64,000 nt of DNA, taken from Hyalella azteca. Its lineage: Eukaryota; Arthropoda; Malacostraca; Amphipoda; Hyalellidae. The stretch lies in NCBI RefSeq assembly GCF_000764305.2, contig NW_025932495.1, forward strand, positions 1 to 64,000, written 5' to 3'. Every line of letters starts with the position of its first letter. Position 1 is the first letter of the stretch. The position numbers and the translations under genes were made by a program. Below, one piece after another: positions 12,691 to 23,659 of this stretch. The notes beneath the pieces were generated by a model, which did not search any database, was not told the DNA's origin, and saw nothing but the letters and a program-made list of their open reading frames with translations.

Positions 12691-14050
12691 TTTGATTTAT
12701 ATACGGTTTCTGAATCAGCACCATCTTGATATTGATGTTGTCATTTTTGTGTATGATGACAAACACAAATTATTTTTTATTGAAGGCAAATTAAATATAG
12801 TTGTGCTTACATTTAGGGACATTAAATTCTTTGATCATAATCTGTCGTTACTTATGCAAATCATCCTGGTACACCGTGATCGAACATGTGTTCGATTAAA
12901 TTCCCGAAAAAGGTTTTTTCCTTCATATACCTGAAATTCGAAGAAATGGGAATGAGACTTGACGAATGTCAAACTAATATCGATTCTCGCTCATTGTTGG
13001 TAAGAATGCTATATACGTGTAACAGTTAGTGGTAATTCAATAAAAAGAGCAAAGATTATAAAAGTTCAAATTTCGGTTAATTTTTCAAGATTTCAAGTTT
13101 AGTAAATATATTTTATGTACGTGTTTGTACTGGTTCTGACTGAACAGGTAGCAAGTAAGGCAATTTGGAGAACAAATTTCCAGTAAAATGCCCGTGTAAC
13201 CTAATTGTATATACATATACTGTATATATATATATTCTCGCTCTCTCTTTAAAACTGATCAGCCAGAAAACATAGCATTATTCAGATTTATGAACATAGT
13301 TATGTGCAATTTGGGATCATTACGCCATATTCGGTAGCAAGTCAATGCATGGAACTAAACGTTGACTGCCTCCAGCGGTTATACGTTCACGTTGGCTGCA
13401 TTGTTATTGTTTTCGCGGCGCTCTATGTAGTTACGCTTGCAACATCATGGCGTATATCACACTATAAATAAGTCAGTTATTTAAATTAAACTATATCTGT
13501 ATTTATATTATTATTTGAGGTTGTCTCTTATGAATAAAACTTTGCGAGCTATTAAAATATGAACCTCTGATGAGACGAGTAGTTGGTGAAAGCAAGCGAT
13601 CCAGCCACTAGGGGTCTGAGAGCTATTTATATACATAGGTCACATGGCGGTCATTGGAACCGGGAAAATTGTTATAAGAATTCATAACAGGACAACATTA
13701 GCGTTTTCTTACAATCTTCTTCATTAACTTTAAAAGTAATTTCATGGACTTTAAAATCACCATCAATCAAGTTTCAATTAAATTCCAGGTTATGTTGTAA
13801 TTGAACATATTCTCGGAGATATTTAACAGTATTTATGTTAAGAGACACACATTTTCATGTCTTAAATACGTCATAAATGATCCAATTTTAAGACATTTTA
13901 TATAACATGTAAGTAAATTCAGTTATTGAATATTAAAAATTTCCAGACGGCAGTCCAAAATATTTGGGGCAACAGGTTTAAATAATGTGAGACGGCCTAC
14001 AGTCGCCCTCCTCTAGGCTACTCTCAGTTTAGGCTCATCAAAAAATATTT
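12691..14050. other. AT-rich stretch, nothing recognised
   Basis: Contains a TATATA-rich run near 13,205-13,235. No open frame of recognisable family. Confidence 0.35.
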
Positions 14051-14056
14051 ATAATT

Positions 14057-14260
14057 AGCGGCGGGATCTTGACGCAGGATTGTGGAGGAGCAGGCAATGC
14101 AATCCAGATAAAGTAATAATTAGTATGCTGATTATTAACATAATTAGTATATAATTAGCTATTATTATTATTAATATATTATTAAATATTTATAATTAGC
14201 TGCGGGATCTTGACGCAGGATTGTGGAGGAGCAGGCAATCTAGATAAAGTAATAATTCTT
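14057..14260. repeat. direct repeat with a shared AT-rich spacer
   Basis: The segment GGCGGGATCTTGACGCAGGA...AGGAGCAGGCAAT occurs at about 14,060-14,120 and again at 14,202-14,250. The AT-rich spacer (GTATGCTGATTATTAACATA onward) recurs at about 32,527-32,575. Confidence 0.8.
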
Positions 14261-14264
14261 AGCT

Positions 14265-14640
14265 GGGACTCTGAAGTTATACGACCAGCGAACGTAACAA
14301 AGAGCATCGCATTGTTTTCTTAAACGAAGCCTTTCCTGGGCCAGTGATCTCTTTGAGCGGCAATATTCAGTAGACAGTCAGGTCCCCTGATCTTTCACCT
14401 TATGATTATTTCTTGTGGGGACATCTGAAGTCCGTCGTATACCAAGACAGACCCATGCAACCTGAACCATCTCTATAATAACATTCGCGAAGCCGTCGCC
14501 AACATTCCTATTGAGATGCTGGAATGAGTCGACGCTAATTTCTGGACGCGACTGACACAATGTATTGACAATAATGGACGTTATTTTCGTGATATCATCT
14601 ATAAAATTGGCAAATTTTATCATTTATTTGTTTTTGATTA
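14265..14640 (+). pseudogene. mariner-like transposase C-terminal remnant
   Basis: Plus-strand translation in shifting frames gives GNIQ, a stop, then TVRSPDLSPYDYFLWGHLKS and VVYQDRPMQP, followed after a frameshift by NIREAVANIPIEMLE, a stop, and FWTRLTQCIDNNG. These are the RSPDLSP.D.FLWG.LK and NIR..(I/V)A.IP motifs of mariner-like transposases, next to the last catalytic aspartate. Several stops and shifts make it a clear pseudogene, and no N-terminal half was found. The minus-strand open frame at 14,378-14,623 is a shadow of it. Confidence 0.8.
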
Positions 14641-14644
14641 TGCT

Positions 14645-15425
14645 ATTACAAAATCCATTTGTATATATTCAATACTTTTGTTGTGATATATGTTTTAAAT
14701 AAGCAAGTTCCTCTACCCCAACCTGTACAATTAAAAAGTGTGTTAATAAGATGAACACTTTCTATTTCTATCACAAAGATAGATATTTTGGTCATGAGAT
14801 AGAAAAGATTTCTTCAAGTTCACAAATACCGTAAACAAATATTAAGAACAATCAATATAGCTATAGAACTCCTTGTACTAATCAGAATAATTATTGAAAC
14901 GTTTGGCAAGTAAATTGTAATCCCAGGCCGAATAAGATTACTTGTTGTTCATACTATTATTATGATCTTTTAATTGCTTCTAAGTCCATATTTTCTGGCT
15001 GGCGTACAATGCAATTTCTATGTAAGTTTCTCGCAAAAAATAAACAACCGTGAAGTATTTTACCCATCGGGGTATCAATCTTTTTTTTAAATAATTTAGA
15101 TGTGACTTTTTTGTTAATATCCCTAATAATAACTTCTGATACATCTTGAGAAATCATTATACACTCGGAAATTTGAACTAGATCACTATGTTTTGTTATT
15201 AAATGCAGGTAAATCTAGCGGAGGGATTTCAATCAACTTTACTGCGGCAGCGAGTGATTTTTGCCACTTGCAATTTTTTCCAGCATTCCAGCGATTGAAT
15301 TTATTAACTTCATGGGAAATGGGAAATTGAATTATCATCATTTGCACCAGCTTTCCATTCATTTTCCACTTTCCGTACATTTTCTCGATTACTTAAACCT
15401 TGCAGTTTTATTCCTAAAGATCATC
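14645..15425. other. nothing recognised
   Basis: AT-rich sequence without a family-like open frame. Frames near 14,960-15,380 have no similarity that I know. Confidence 0.35.
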
Positions 15426-15426
15426 C

Positions 15427-16525
15427 AGCAGGTATCTGACGTTGAAACACCGTTGATTATTGGTTGATTTCAGGTTGAAATGCTGCACAACCGAAATTAA
15501 ACGTCATATCAACGGCGAAGTATGACCAACACTAGAAAAGACGTAAAATTACCTTATTTCAACGTTGAAGTAACGTCGATATTGGTACGTTGAATCAACG
15601 AAGAAATCTTACCAACACAATTAATAGAGACGTAAACAACTTCATTTAAACGTTGAAAGAACGTCTATATTGGTGCGTTGATCGTTGATTTATTTTTAAA
15701 CTTTGAATCAATGTTGAATACAGGTTGATATGCTAACAACCAAAATTAAAAGTCAAATCAAGGTCGAAATGTGACCAACACAATAAGTTAAATAATAATT
15801 TTGTTTATAACAACTAAACTCAAGTATTAATTGGTGGGGGCGAAGAGTGCTTGAACAAAAACACCTCGTACAACGTCGATGAGTTCGTCCACGTAACCTG
15901 TTTAAATTCTCTACAAACACGTTTGACTGTCCCTTCTCTGAAGAATAGCAGAAATAAATGATATCTATAAGTTTAGGCACATAAGGTCTTTCTGATTAAA
16001 TTGTTGTGTATAAATTAATGTTACAATTTTTTTTATTTCCTTGCAATCAAGCTACCGTGGTCATGTTGGCTAAGGCGTCACGTGGTCTGCAGCGATCTAG
16101 GGTTTGAATCCTGTTACGGTCGAATGGTTCTACCAGGGGAGAAAGGAAGTTAAATGAATAAATATGGGTTGCAAATATTGTGTCTATATCTAATTAAATT
16201 CAACTCACTGTCATAAGATTCCCACATAATGTAACTGTCACGATAGAACATGTATACTGATATCCCGTCATACATCAACATGATTGAACCTTTTTTAAAC
16301 GCGCTCCCAACGTTGTAAAAGGCTGGTTCTTCGAAATTTATTCAACCAGAGAATTTGACGTTGCAGTAACATCGTAGTAGCAACACTGATTATACGTTAC
16401 ATTGTAACGTCAGTTCGACGTTTCAAGAATAATGTTGCTCCAATTTTCATTCTAAACCTCTTTTCAGCGCGATCGCTACGTTTGTTTCAACATCGATTCA
16501 ATAACCAGCAAATGCCTGCTGGGCA
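15427..16525. mobile_element. ACGTTGAA-rich element with inverted CCAGCAGG ends
   Basis: The left edge (CCAGCAGGTATCTGACGTTG) and the right edge (AACCAGCAAATGCCTGCTGG) are inverted. Between them many copies of AACGTTGAA / CAACGTC / ACCAACAC motifs occur in both orientations (15,440-15,780 and 16,360-16,510). This looks like a non-autonomous DNA element with internal subterminal repeats, carrying a tRNA-like insert at about 16,055-16,130. No transposase was found. Confidence 0.55.
16055..16133 (+). repeat. tRNA-like (Leu-like) SINE head or tRNA pseudogene
   Basis: A GTTGGCTAAGGCGTC stretch resembles the extended A-box side of a leucine-type tRNA, and GGGTTTGAATCCTG is a good B-box. Stem pairing is poor, so it is unlikely to be a working tRNA. 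Confidence 0.4.
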
Positions 16526-16529
16526 GTTA

Positions 16530-19500
16530 AATAAATGTCAATCACCCTGTAATGAGTGGGGTCTATACATGCTTAGTTTCGAATTCTAATTACCAACCTG
16601 GATTAGTAGTTTTGGAGACGCGAGTGCACGCCGCTATAGGAAAATTGAATTAATATCACTTCTTTCATATAGAACCTTGTTTTTTGATGCGTCTGCCTCA
16701 TCGCTACTTTTTTGTAAACCGCTGCCACGCCCACCATGAAGATGTGCAACGTGAGTTTGAATGAGGACCCCTCATACTCACCGGTGTTATATAAATTTAA
16801 TAAATTAACCACCATATACTACATGATCTGCCACCATATACTGAATGACGTTCCGAAATGTTCCCACACAACCTGCTAAGAACTAGACCCTCCTCTCATC
16901 TGAATTACAGTCACCGATAATATAACTAACAGATTCAACGCTGTGACACGAGACGCCTCGGCAATTAGGGCACTGCCTTCATAAATGGCTGCCTAATTTA
17001 TCAAACAAAATTGACTCAGAAGATCAAAAAGAAGTTTAATAACGCTAACACAAAATTGCGACGGAATATCACAGCTTCACATTAATGGCATCATGAAATT
17101 GGACCACTGCACTATGCCACGGAAGTCATCATTTCAGTCACTGCATGCAGCAGCGCAGAGAATAATATTCGAAGGTTTTTTATTAACCACGTCCATTACA
17201 GCTTGACTAACTAACTCAACACAAATCAAAATAAAACGGCCATAATTTTAGAAACCGTAATCGCAATCTTTACCGCCTAAAAGAAATTTTACGCAGCTTA
17301 TGCTCAAAAAGCAATTTATATTTTTGATATTATTTTTGAAAACTATTGTCTAACATTTTCTCCTCGTCCCATACGACTAAATCTACCGCCACTGAATTTG
17401 ACTATGAAAGCGAATGTGTTTTTGTCGATGATCCGGGAATAAAAATTGGTTTAATATTATATGATTTATAAATTTAGATTCTTCCGTTCATGCAGGGCAA
17501 TTTTGCAATGCCAAAATTCAATTTTTTAGTGCAGTTACATTTTCGCAGTTGTACCATTAATTTTTCGGCTGTCTTTTGAATTGCAATGTCCAGTTTTCGA
17601 CTTCGTGAACTTCCTAGACCAATCATGGATTTCCTGGATGAGTAGACAGTGATTATAACTCCTGTCTGTCTTGAATGACGTAAATTGCTGGAGTGTCATT
17701 GAATATTCTTCATGCCGCGAAGCTGTTCTCTGATCCACTCTAAAAGAAACGATATTTTAGGATCAACCAAATATCCTCTCATTTAATACGTTAGTGCTCA
17801 TCTACTGAAATAGGACACAATTCTTCATACATGATCAATTATGAAATTAGCAGCGTTATTTGCAGCTGTCCAGCGCATTTAGTCCTAGTCACGGATCAAT
17901 GAAGTAATAGAATGCGGTGCATTACCTGCTATTTTCATCCGGAACCTAATTCGAGTCTCATTGTAAACATTCGAAATGCTTCAACAAATAGTCAAATAAA
18001 TATGACACTTCGAGAGTTTTAGGGCAGGTAACGTCTTCTATGTCAGCCAAAAATTTTCACATATGTTTCAAATTTTCTAACCAGAAATCTGTTTGAGTTA
18101 ATTGGGAAAAAGTATTAGCCACGAACGCAAACTTTAGAGATCCTTTGACAATCGATGGAATTAACGACCTTTGAGTTTAATCTCGTACAGTAGAAATGCT
18201 ATAATTGCGGTCTTCTCTTAAAACGTATTATTGTAGAAACTTTACTGACTAACAATTTACTAGTTTTAGATTATGAGCGATTACATTTTTTACTAACACA
18301 AAAACGACTTCATGTAGAAATAATAGTCAGACCAGTTACGTATTATTTTTTAAGGGGCGATTCCTTAGAACAATTATGTCAATATGACACTGAAAGCCAC
18401 GCAAATATCCACATATAAAAAATAATTATCTATGCAGACCATATTATATTTTTTTGCCCGAGATTGATAAGTTTTATCAATAAAGTTTTTAGCGAATGAT
18501 GAGAATTCCGGCACATATTACGCATTCTCTTGCCTATATTGTCGTACGGCAGTAGGCTTCTATATCACATCAGGGCATCACACTCATATCAGTAAGCTTA
18601 TGAATTACAAGCAATCAAAAAAGTTACACTGTTTCTTAAACTGATCTTAAGTTCCTACGTTATGTGTTTTACCAGATAAATGATGCTTTAGTCGCCAAGG
18701 TTTTTCTGCGCACTTAACCGATCATGACAAAATTAATGTAATAATAATGAGAAATGCCTTGTCTCTTGCATGAATATACACGAACAATAAACTCACTAAC
18801 GCTTCACTTATATTAGTGTCAGTGTCTCTTGCACGACTCGACCTTGTCTCTTGCACGATTGTACACGAACAACGAACTCTCTAACGCTTCACTTATATCA
18901 GAGCCAGCGGACTCGACATCGTCTGGTCTTTGTTTGCCAACACCTGAAATTGAACTGAACATTTGAACGTAATCGATTGCCCACACAGGTGCGATGAACA
19001 AGTGTTTCGACCTTGTGAACAAGTGTTTCGACCAAACCTTTGGACATAATATGAAAGTTTATGTTCATACACACGAAGTGCATTATCAACTTTTACAAAC
19101 CTGAATAATAAACACTGGCTCATATTTTTGTTCTATTCAAGTGGACCATATCGACCAACGATGCTTGAGGTCCACCAGTAGTAGAAATTTATGCTCAATT
19201 TTCTATTTGAAACTAAACGAACGAACGAAGTGCATGGAATTTTGGACTTGGTTCATAAGCTGGATTCATGGTATTGATTCAATCAAAATTAAATTAGGAC
19301 GCTATAAGTTCAGCATACGAATTCAGTACAAAATGCATCAAAGTAAACAAATAAAATCGGACTTGTACTACTAGTCTATTATTCACTTCATTAAGTTGCT
19401 TAAATCGCAAATTACTGGAAAATATCAAAGACGAAGCCAAGTAAATTCACCTTAAATTAATTCAAAACCTTCACGATGCATTTTATTTGCTTTTAAATTT

Positions 19501-19980
19501 TCAACAATATATGATTGTTAGGTCGTTAAATTCGATATTCTAGTCAGCTATTTGAAGCAATTTCACTAAAAATTAATGCACTGAATATGAGGATGACGCA
19601 CTAGCATTTAACGATATTTATATCCACACATTGAAAACTTCCCAGACTGAAAATCAGGGGTCCATATTTCCTATTTCTAGGAGTAATATTCAAACGGCAC
19701 ATATGATATATTCTTAATTGCATGCCAAACATGTTATTAGTTCTATATTTCTGCGCTGCAGCCACATTGCAGCACTAATAAAAGGAAAAATATTTAAAAA
19801 AAAAATTAATTTATTTTACAATAATAAAACACATAAATGACCAATTGATACAAAAAAAAACTTTAAGGATTTTTTGCATGCTTTATGTGTTAAAAAATGA
19901 AAGCATTCATTGAAGGTTTTACTTTTTAATGTCCGGACTATGTTAAGGGGACCGGCTACCCCCCCAGAAAACTCCTACAG
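16530..19980. other. long AT-rich stretch without recognised genes
   Basis: None of the short open frames resembles a known family. Local structure: a near-duplicate of about 60 bp (CTTGTCTCTTGCAYGA ... AACGCTTCACTTATAT) at 18,760-18,815 and 18,843-18,899, and GAACAAGTGTTTCGACC repeated twice at about 18,997-19,035. Sequence quality at the right edge is doubtful because an adapter follows. Confidence 0.45.
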
Positions 19981-19988
19981 TTAACATC

Positions 19989-20026
19989 CTGTCTCTTATA
20001 CACATCTAGATGTGTATAAGAGACAG
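19989..20026. other. Nextera mate-pair junction adapter left in the assembly
   Basis: The 38 bases are CTGTCTCTTATACACATCT followed at once by its exact reverse complement AGATGTGTATAAGAGACAG. This is the joined pair of Tn5 mosaic-end oligonucleotides produced when mate-pair fragments are circularised. It is a library artefact, not genomic sequence. DNA on the two sides need not be contiguous. Confidence 0.97.
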
Positions 20027-20556
20027 GCATTTAACAGGGCACTCGATCTTAACCATATCGTCCGAGAATTCACTTCTGTACCTGCGAAGTTTAAATTAAA
20101 TTAGTAATATTCCGACGCTCAATGTATACATATTATTGAGTCAATTATCAGTATATGCTGAAATTTCCTTCATTTGTTGCTTCTATCCGCTTCCAAATAG
20201 AGACCAGAATGACACAACAGGTCGAACAGGTTTACGAAGCTCACCTCCTGTTGCCGACAAACTTGCCGTCCTTTCTCTGGGTTGGGAATGGCACAGATGA
20301 GGGGAAGTTTTGACAGGTGAAGCTATCGTGGGCGATGGAGCTGTGAACCAGCTTGGGGTATAGGTACGTCTGGGGGAGCAATAGACGTAACAATTAAAAC
20401 TCGTCGCGAGATGAATTATTAAACCTGTATGATACTGTGCAGGATAATAATTAAACGCTTTTTATAAAAGTGTAACAACTTAAATCAAGCGCAAATGGTA
20501 ATTATTCAATATAAATTTGAAAGAGAAAAGGACGTGAAGGTTTCAGGTTCAGGTGT
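20027..20556. repeat. 530-bp near-identical copy of 29,872-30,401
   Basis: The two blocks match base for base with only scattered differences (for example 20,336 against 30,181, and a few in 20,415-20,500). It begins exactly at the adapter edge here, while the second copy continues past this edge. Allelic or duplicate assembly of one locus is the likely cause. Confidence 0.9.
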
Positions 20557-22789
20557 TTCCGTGGGAGACGATGCGTTATGAAATAAGTATTGTTTCCAGT
20601 TCTATTTATGATGATGATATCATACTAGCTCTGCAGTGTCAATCAAAGAACAGTTTTGATATACTGGGGTTCTTCTGCATGAAATGAATGGCATTTACCT
20701 GCACGATAAATAAATTGCGTATCCCAAAAATCGCTAAATTACCGCACATATTCAGCACACCGTTCTCTGGGCAGTGACGAACGCAATGTAAGAGTATGCT
20801 ACAAACGTGGACCCAATATTCTATCCACTAATAAAATGAAAACTTTTTACAATGAAAAAGCTTCTCGCTGAGATAATTATTGCATTAGTCTTCCACAATT
20901 TCTTAATAGATTCAAATCACAACAGATTTTTTTGCTCACTTGCAGCACGGACTGGTCGTACGATTTCTTGGGTTGGTCAAGAACTTGGCCGCGGATGCGA
21001 TTTAGGAGCGAGCGGTCACAGGCTGCCTGGTTCACACCGTAAGTGCCACCGAGAATTGGCACGCCATGCGATGAAGTATCGCGCATTATGTGCAGCATCT
21101 TTCCTGACTTCAAGAACTCATGCACGGCTGCCACTTCACGGTCTAACATCTGCAACGAACTGGCATATGAAAGTTATCCTTGAAATTGATCCTCGAAGTA
21201 TAAATACTTATCTGATTAATTATTGACTATCGTAAAAAATTACCAAGGACAACGCAATACCTACACAATTTGAGGTGAAAATGCTTATAAATGTCAAGTT
21301 ATGTACAGCTTCAGCAGAATCATTGTGAATCGCGTTAAGCGCGCAAGGGTAGCTATAGGGAAACACACCGCAAAGCATTCGTCGAGGAAAAAAGCGGCGT
21401 GGAAGACTGTAAGCAACACTTGATTCTCGATTAATTACATTACATTATAATTACAAGCTTCTCTCATAATAATCACATTAGTCTTCCACAATTTCTCAAT
21501 AGATTAAAATCACAACAGATTTTTTTTGCTCACTTGCAGCACGGACTGATCGTACGATTTCTTGGGTTTGCCAAGAACTTGGCCGCGGATGCGATTCAGT
21601 AGCGAGCGGTCACAGGCTGCCTGGTTCACACCGTAATTGCCCCCGAGAATCGGCACGCCATGCGATGAAGCATCGCGCATTATGTGCAGCATCTTTCCTG
21701 ACTTCAAGAACTCATGCACGGAACATCTGCAACGAACTGGCATATGAAAGTTATCCTTGAAATTGATCCTCGAAGTACCAAATACATATCTGCTTGATTA
21801 TTGGCTATAATAATGAATTAATAAAGACAAGGCAAATGCCTACACAATTTGACGTGAAAATGGTCAGAAATATCAAGTTACGTACAGATTTAGCAAATTC
21901 ATTGTGAATCGGGTTAAGCATAAGGGTAGCTAAGGAAACACACCGTAAGGCATTCGTCAAGGAGAAAAGCCGCTTTGAATTGAAGACTGTAAGCAGCTAC
22001 TTGATACTCGAGAATGATCCCAATGTGAATAAACCACTACAACAAACTCCAGCTCACCTCTGCGTCTATATCTCGAACCAGGAACACGTCGACTGTCTCG
22101 TCACCCAAGACCGCTACTCTCCACAGCATGGAATCGGTCCTGCGGACGTCGGGGATGTCACCCGCTAAGTTGCTCACGTCGCACACGTACAAGTGCGGGT
22201 GCTGTTGCATGAGGGGCTTTAGCTCGTTGACATACTTCGTAGGTTCGGTGTACAACCGAACCAGCCATCCCGGGTACAATCTCTTAATGGCGTCTAAAAT
22301 GCTGGGAAATCCCGATGCGTACTTCGAATAATTTCCGTACACGCAGTAGGACAGAACTTTTTGGCTGGGCCCAGCAAAGTCCGCCCTCTTACCGCAATAG
22401 CTTCGTGTTTTGCTTTTTTGAGCAATAAATTTTTCTTGAATTGCCCTGCAGTTGTCGAGAGCTCCATCCCACCACGGCAAATCACATTCAGAATTCTTTT
22501 CATTGCCTATCATAGTAGAAGGATTCGAGCTTGAAGTCAATGAAAAGGGCTTTAGCGGTGATTCATGCAGTTGTCTGGCAGAATTCTGGTGAATTCCGCT
22601 TGGCCCAGCATTCAAACGTCCTTTATCGCCAAGGGATAATTTCACATCATTGTTTGCCAGCACGTATACTGAAGCCCCAATGAATATCAAACATAAGAGA
22701 AATTTAGCGTTATTTTTGAGAAGAAATCTTTTCAATTTATTTCGTGGACCCGAAGGATAAGGAAATAGAAGGACCTTGGATCCTTCCAT
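20027..22789 (-). CDS. Golgi-type glycosyltransferase-like type II membrane protein
   Basis: Exons on the minus strand: 22,789-22,058, 21,149-20,940, 20,369-20,245 and the start of the last exon, 20,081-20,027, which the adapter cuts. Each is bounded by AG and GTGAGC, and phases agree. With the last exon taken from 29,926-29,836 the product is 385 residues. Residues 1-28 are basic and cytosolic-like; 29-45 (AKFLLCLIFIGASVYVLA) is a signal-anchor; a Ser/Pro-rich stem follows. The luminal part carries SYCVYGNYSKYASGF, a DxD-type RDID at the end of exon 1, REVAAVHEFL, HIMRD, HGVPILGG, then HDSFTC, FPTQR and the ending CRPPNHQDWKFC. Similar RD.D, REKAAV.EW, H.IRD, GG.WG and HDSF motifs occur in poorly characterised bacterial and eukaryotic glycosyltransferase-like proteins. 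Donor and acceptor sugars are unknown. A CAG just upstream of the ATG suggests a 5' UTR intron. The start codon is the first ATG before the anchor. Confidence 0.75.
20863..22012. repeat. tandem ~560-bp duplication around a glycosyltransferase exon
   Basis: Unit 1 (about 20,863-21,432) and unit 2 (about 21,461-22,012) align along their length, including the exon, the GAAAGTTATCCTTGAAATTG stretch behind it, and the CACACCG...GCATTCGTC motif. They have diverged by several percent with small indels, more than the allelic differences seen elsewhere, so this looks like a real older duplication. Confidence 0.85.
21534..21726 (-). pseudogene. decayed duplicate of glycosyltransferase exon 2
   Basis: Same splice boundaries as the working exon (20,940-21,149), but 193 instead of 210 bases: 17 bases coding for the conserved REVAAV segment are lost. 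Read in the phase set by exon 1, the frame meets a TGA a few codons in. Downstream, the HEFLKSGKMLHIMRD and HGVPILGG motifs remain intact in another frame. Inclusion in the mRNA would truncate the protein, so it should be silent or act as a poison exon. Confidence 0.85.
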
Positions 22790-23240
22790 CGTCTACAAGG
22801 TTCTGAGTAACGGCAGCCTTATCTGTTTGTTGAGTTACCGGAATAGAATTATGAAACTGGAGCAGTTCATAGATTGTTTTCAACTGCTGAATAAAAATCA
22901 GTTTACGCCATGAATTTTTCCGTAAATTCAAATGTTTAAATCGGAAAAAATTGTAAAAATTAAGATTATTGTATCTCAATTATAACACCTGATCTATCAC
23001 TTACTGCACATAATCTTATTCTAGCTCTTATATGGTGAAACGATCCTTTGAGCTACTTATTCATGGTGGTGCAGAGGAACTTGCTTAATTGAATTAAACT
23101 TCCTGAAGTGTGATTTACTACGATAACAATAAGGAGGGGCCTAAAGTTATCTTAAAGTTAAAGAGCGCAAACTGTAAAGTTTTGTTTATATGATGAGCAG
23201 CTTTGATTTATTTTTCTTTTTTTTTTTGCCGCAGTCATGT
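22790..23240. other. upstream region of the glycosyltransferase gene
   Basis: Non-coding and AT-rich. The minus strand reads GTTACTCAG just ahead of the start codon, a possible 5' UTR acceptor. No convincing TATA/initiator pair is visible. Confidence 0.35.
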
Positions 23241-23244
23241 AATG

Positions 23245-23575
23245 GACTATAGTGGAACGTGCTTTTACGATTGAGGCATATTTTTTCTGTGGTAAATCAA
23301 TCATCGCCACACAGCGTGCATTTCGTGCATCTAAGCGTCACGTGACGATGTTACGGGATTTCTTCCTGCCAAAGCTAAACCCCTATCGAAATTCGAAGAC
23401 CTGTCAGCCGCTGGCACACGGACGCCCCAAGTTCTTATGGCAGGGTAAATTAGAAGCTCTATGTCCGCTTTAGTTTCCGGTTGCCGTAGCGAAATAAGCG
23501 CCGAAATGGAGTCTTGTGAAATTACTCGTCGAGCTTGGGGCGATCGTGGAGCGCGTATTTGGTACCTGATACGTT
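23245..23575 (+). pseudogene. mariner-like transposase N-terminal remnant
   Basis: The open frame at 23,252-23,473 begins ERAFTIEAYFFCGKSIIATQ followed by RAFRA, the first helix-turn-helix of mariner-like transposases (family form: FTIEAYF..G.S.V.TQRAFR), and continues to a GRPK motif where the GRP linker is expected. It then stops. The catalytic part is absent, apart from a doubtful continuation in another frame up to about 23,575. Confidence 0.7.
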
Positions 23576-23601
23576 CGGGACAGACACGGCCGAATATAAA
23601 A

Positions 23602-23657
23602 AATGCCCCCTCCCTTCCCCCCCTTCCCCCCCTTATGGGGGGAAGGGAGGGGGCATT
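23602..23657. repeat. perfect 21-bp G/C-run hairpin
   Basis: The arm AATGCCCCCTCCCTTCCCCC(C) at 23,602-23,622 is matched exactly in reverse complement at 23,637-23,657, with a 14-base pyrimidine-rich loop. Each strand carries long C or G runs, so a cruciform, i-motif or G-quadruplex is possible in principle. Confidence 0.9.
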
Positions 23658-23659
23658 TC

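Noticed and set aside
14378..14623. 81-codon minus-strand open frame
   Set aside because: Lies over the plus-strand mariner transposase remnant, which explains the sequence better.
20852..21226. 124-codon plus-strand open frame
   Set aside because: Antisense to glycosyltransferase exon 2, whose splice sites and conserved motifs are clear on the minus strand.
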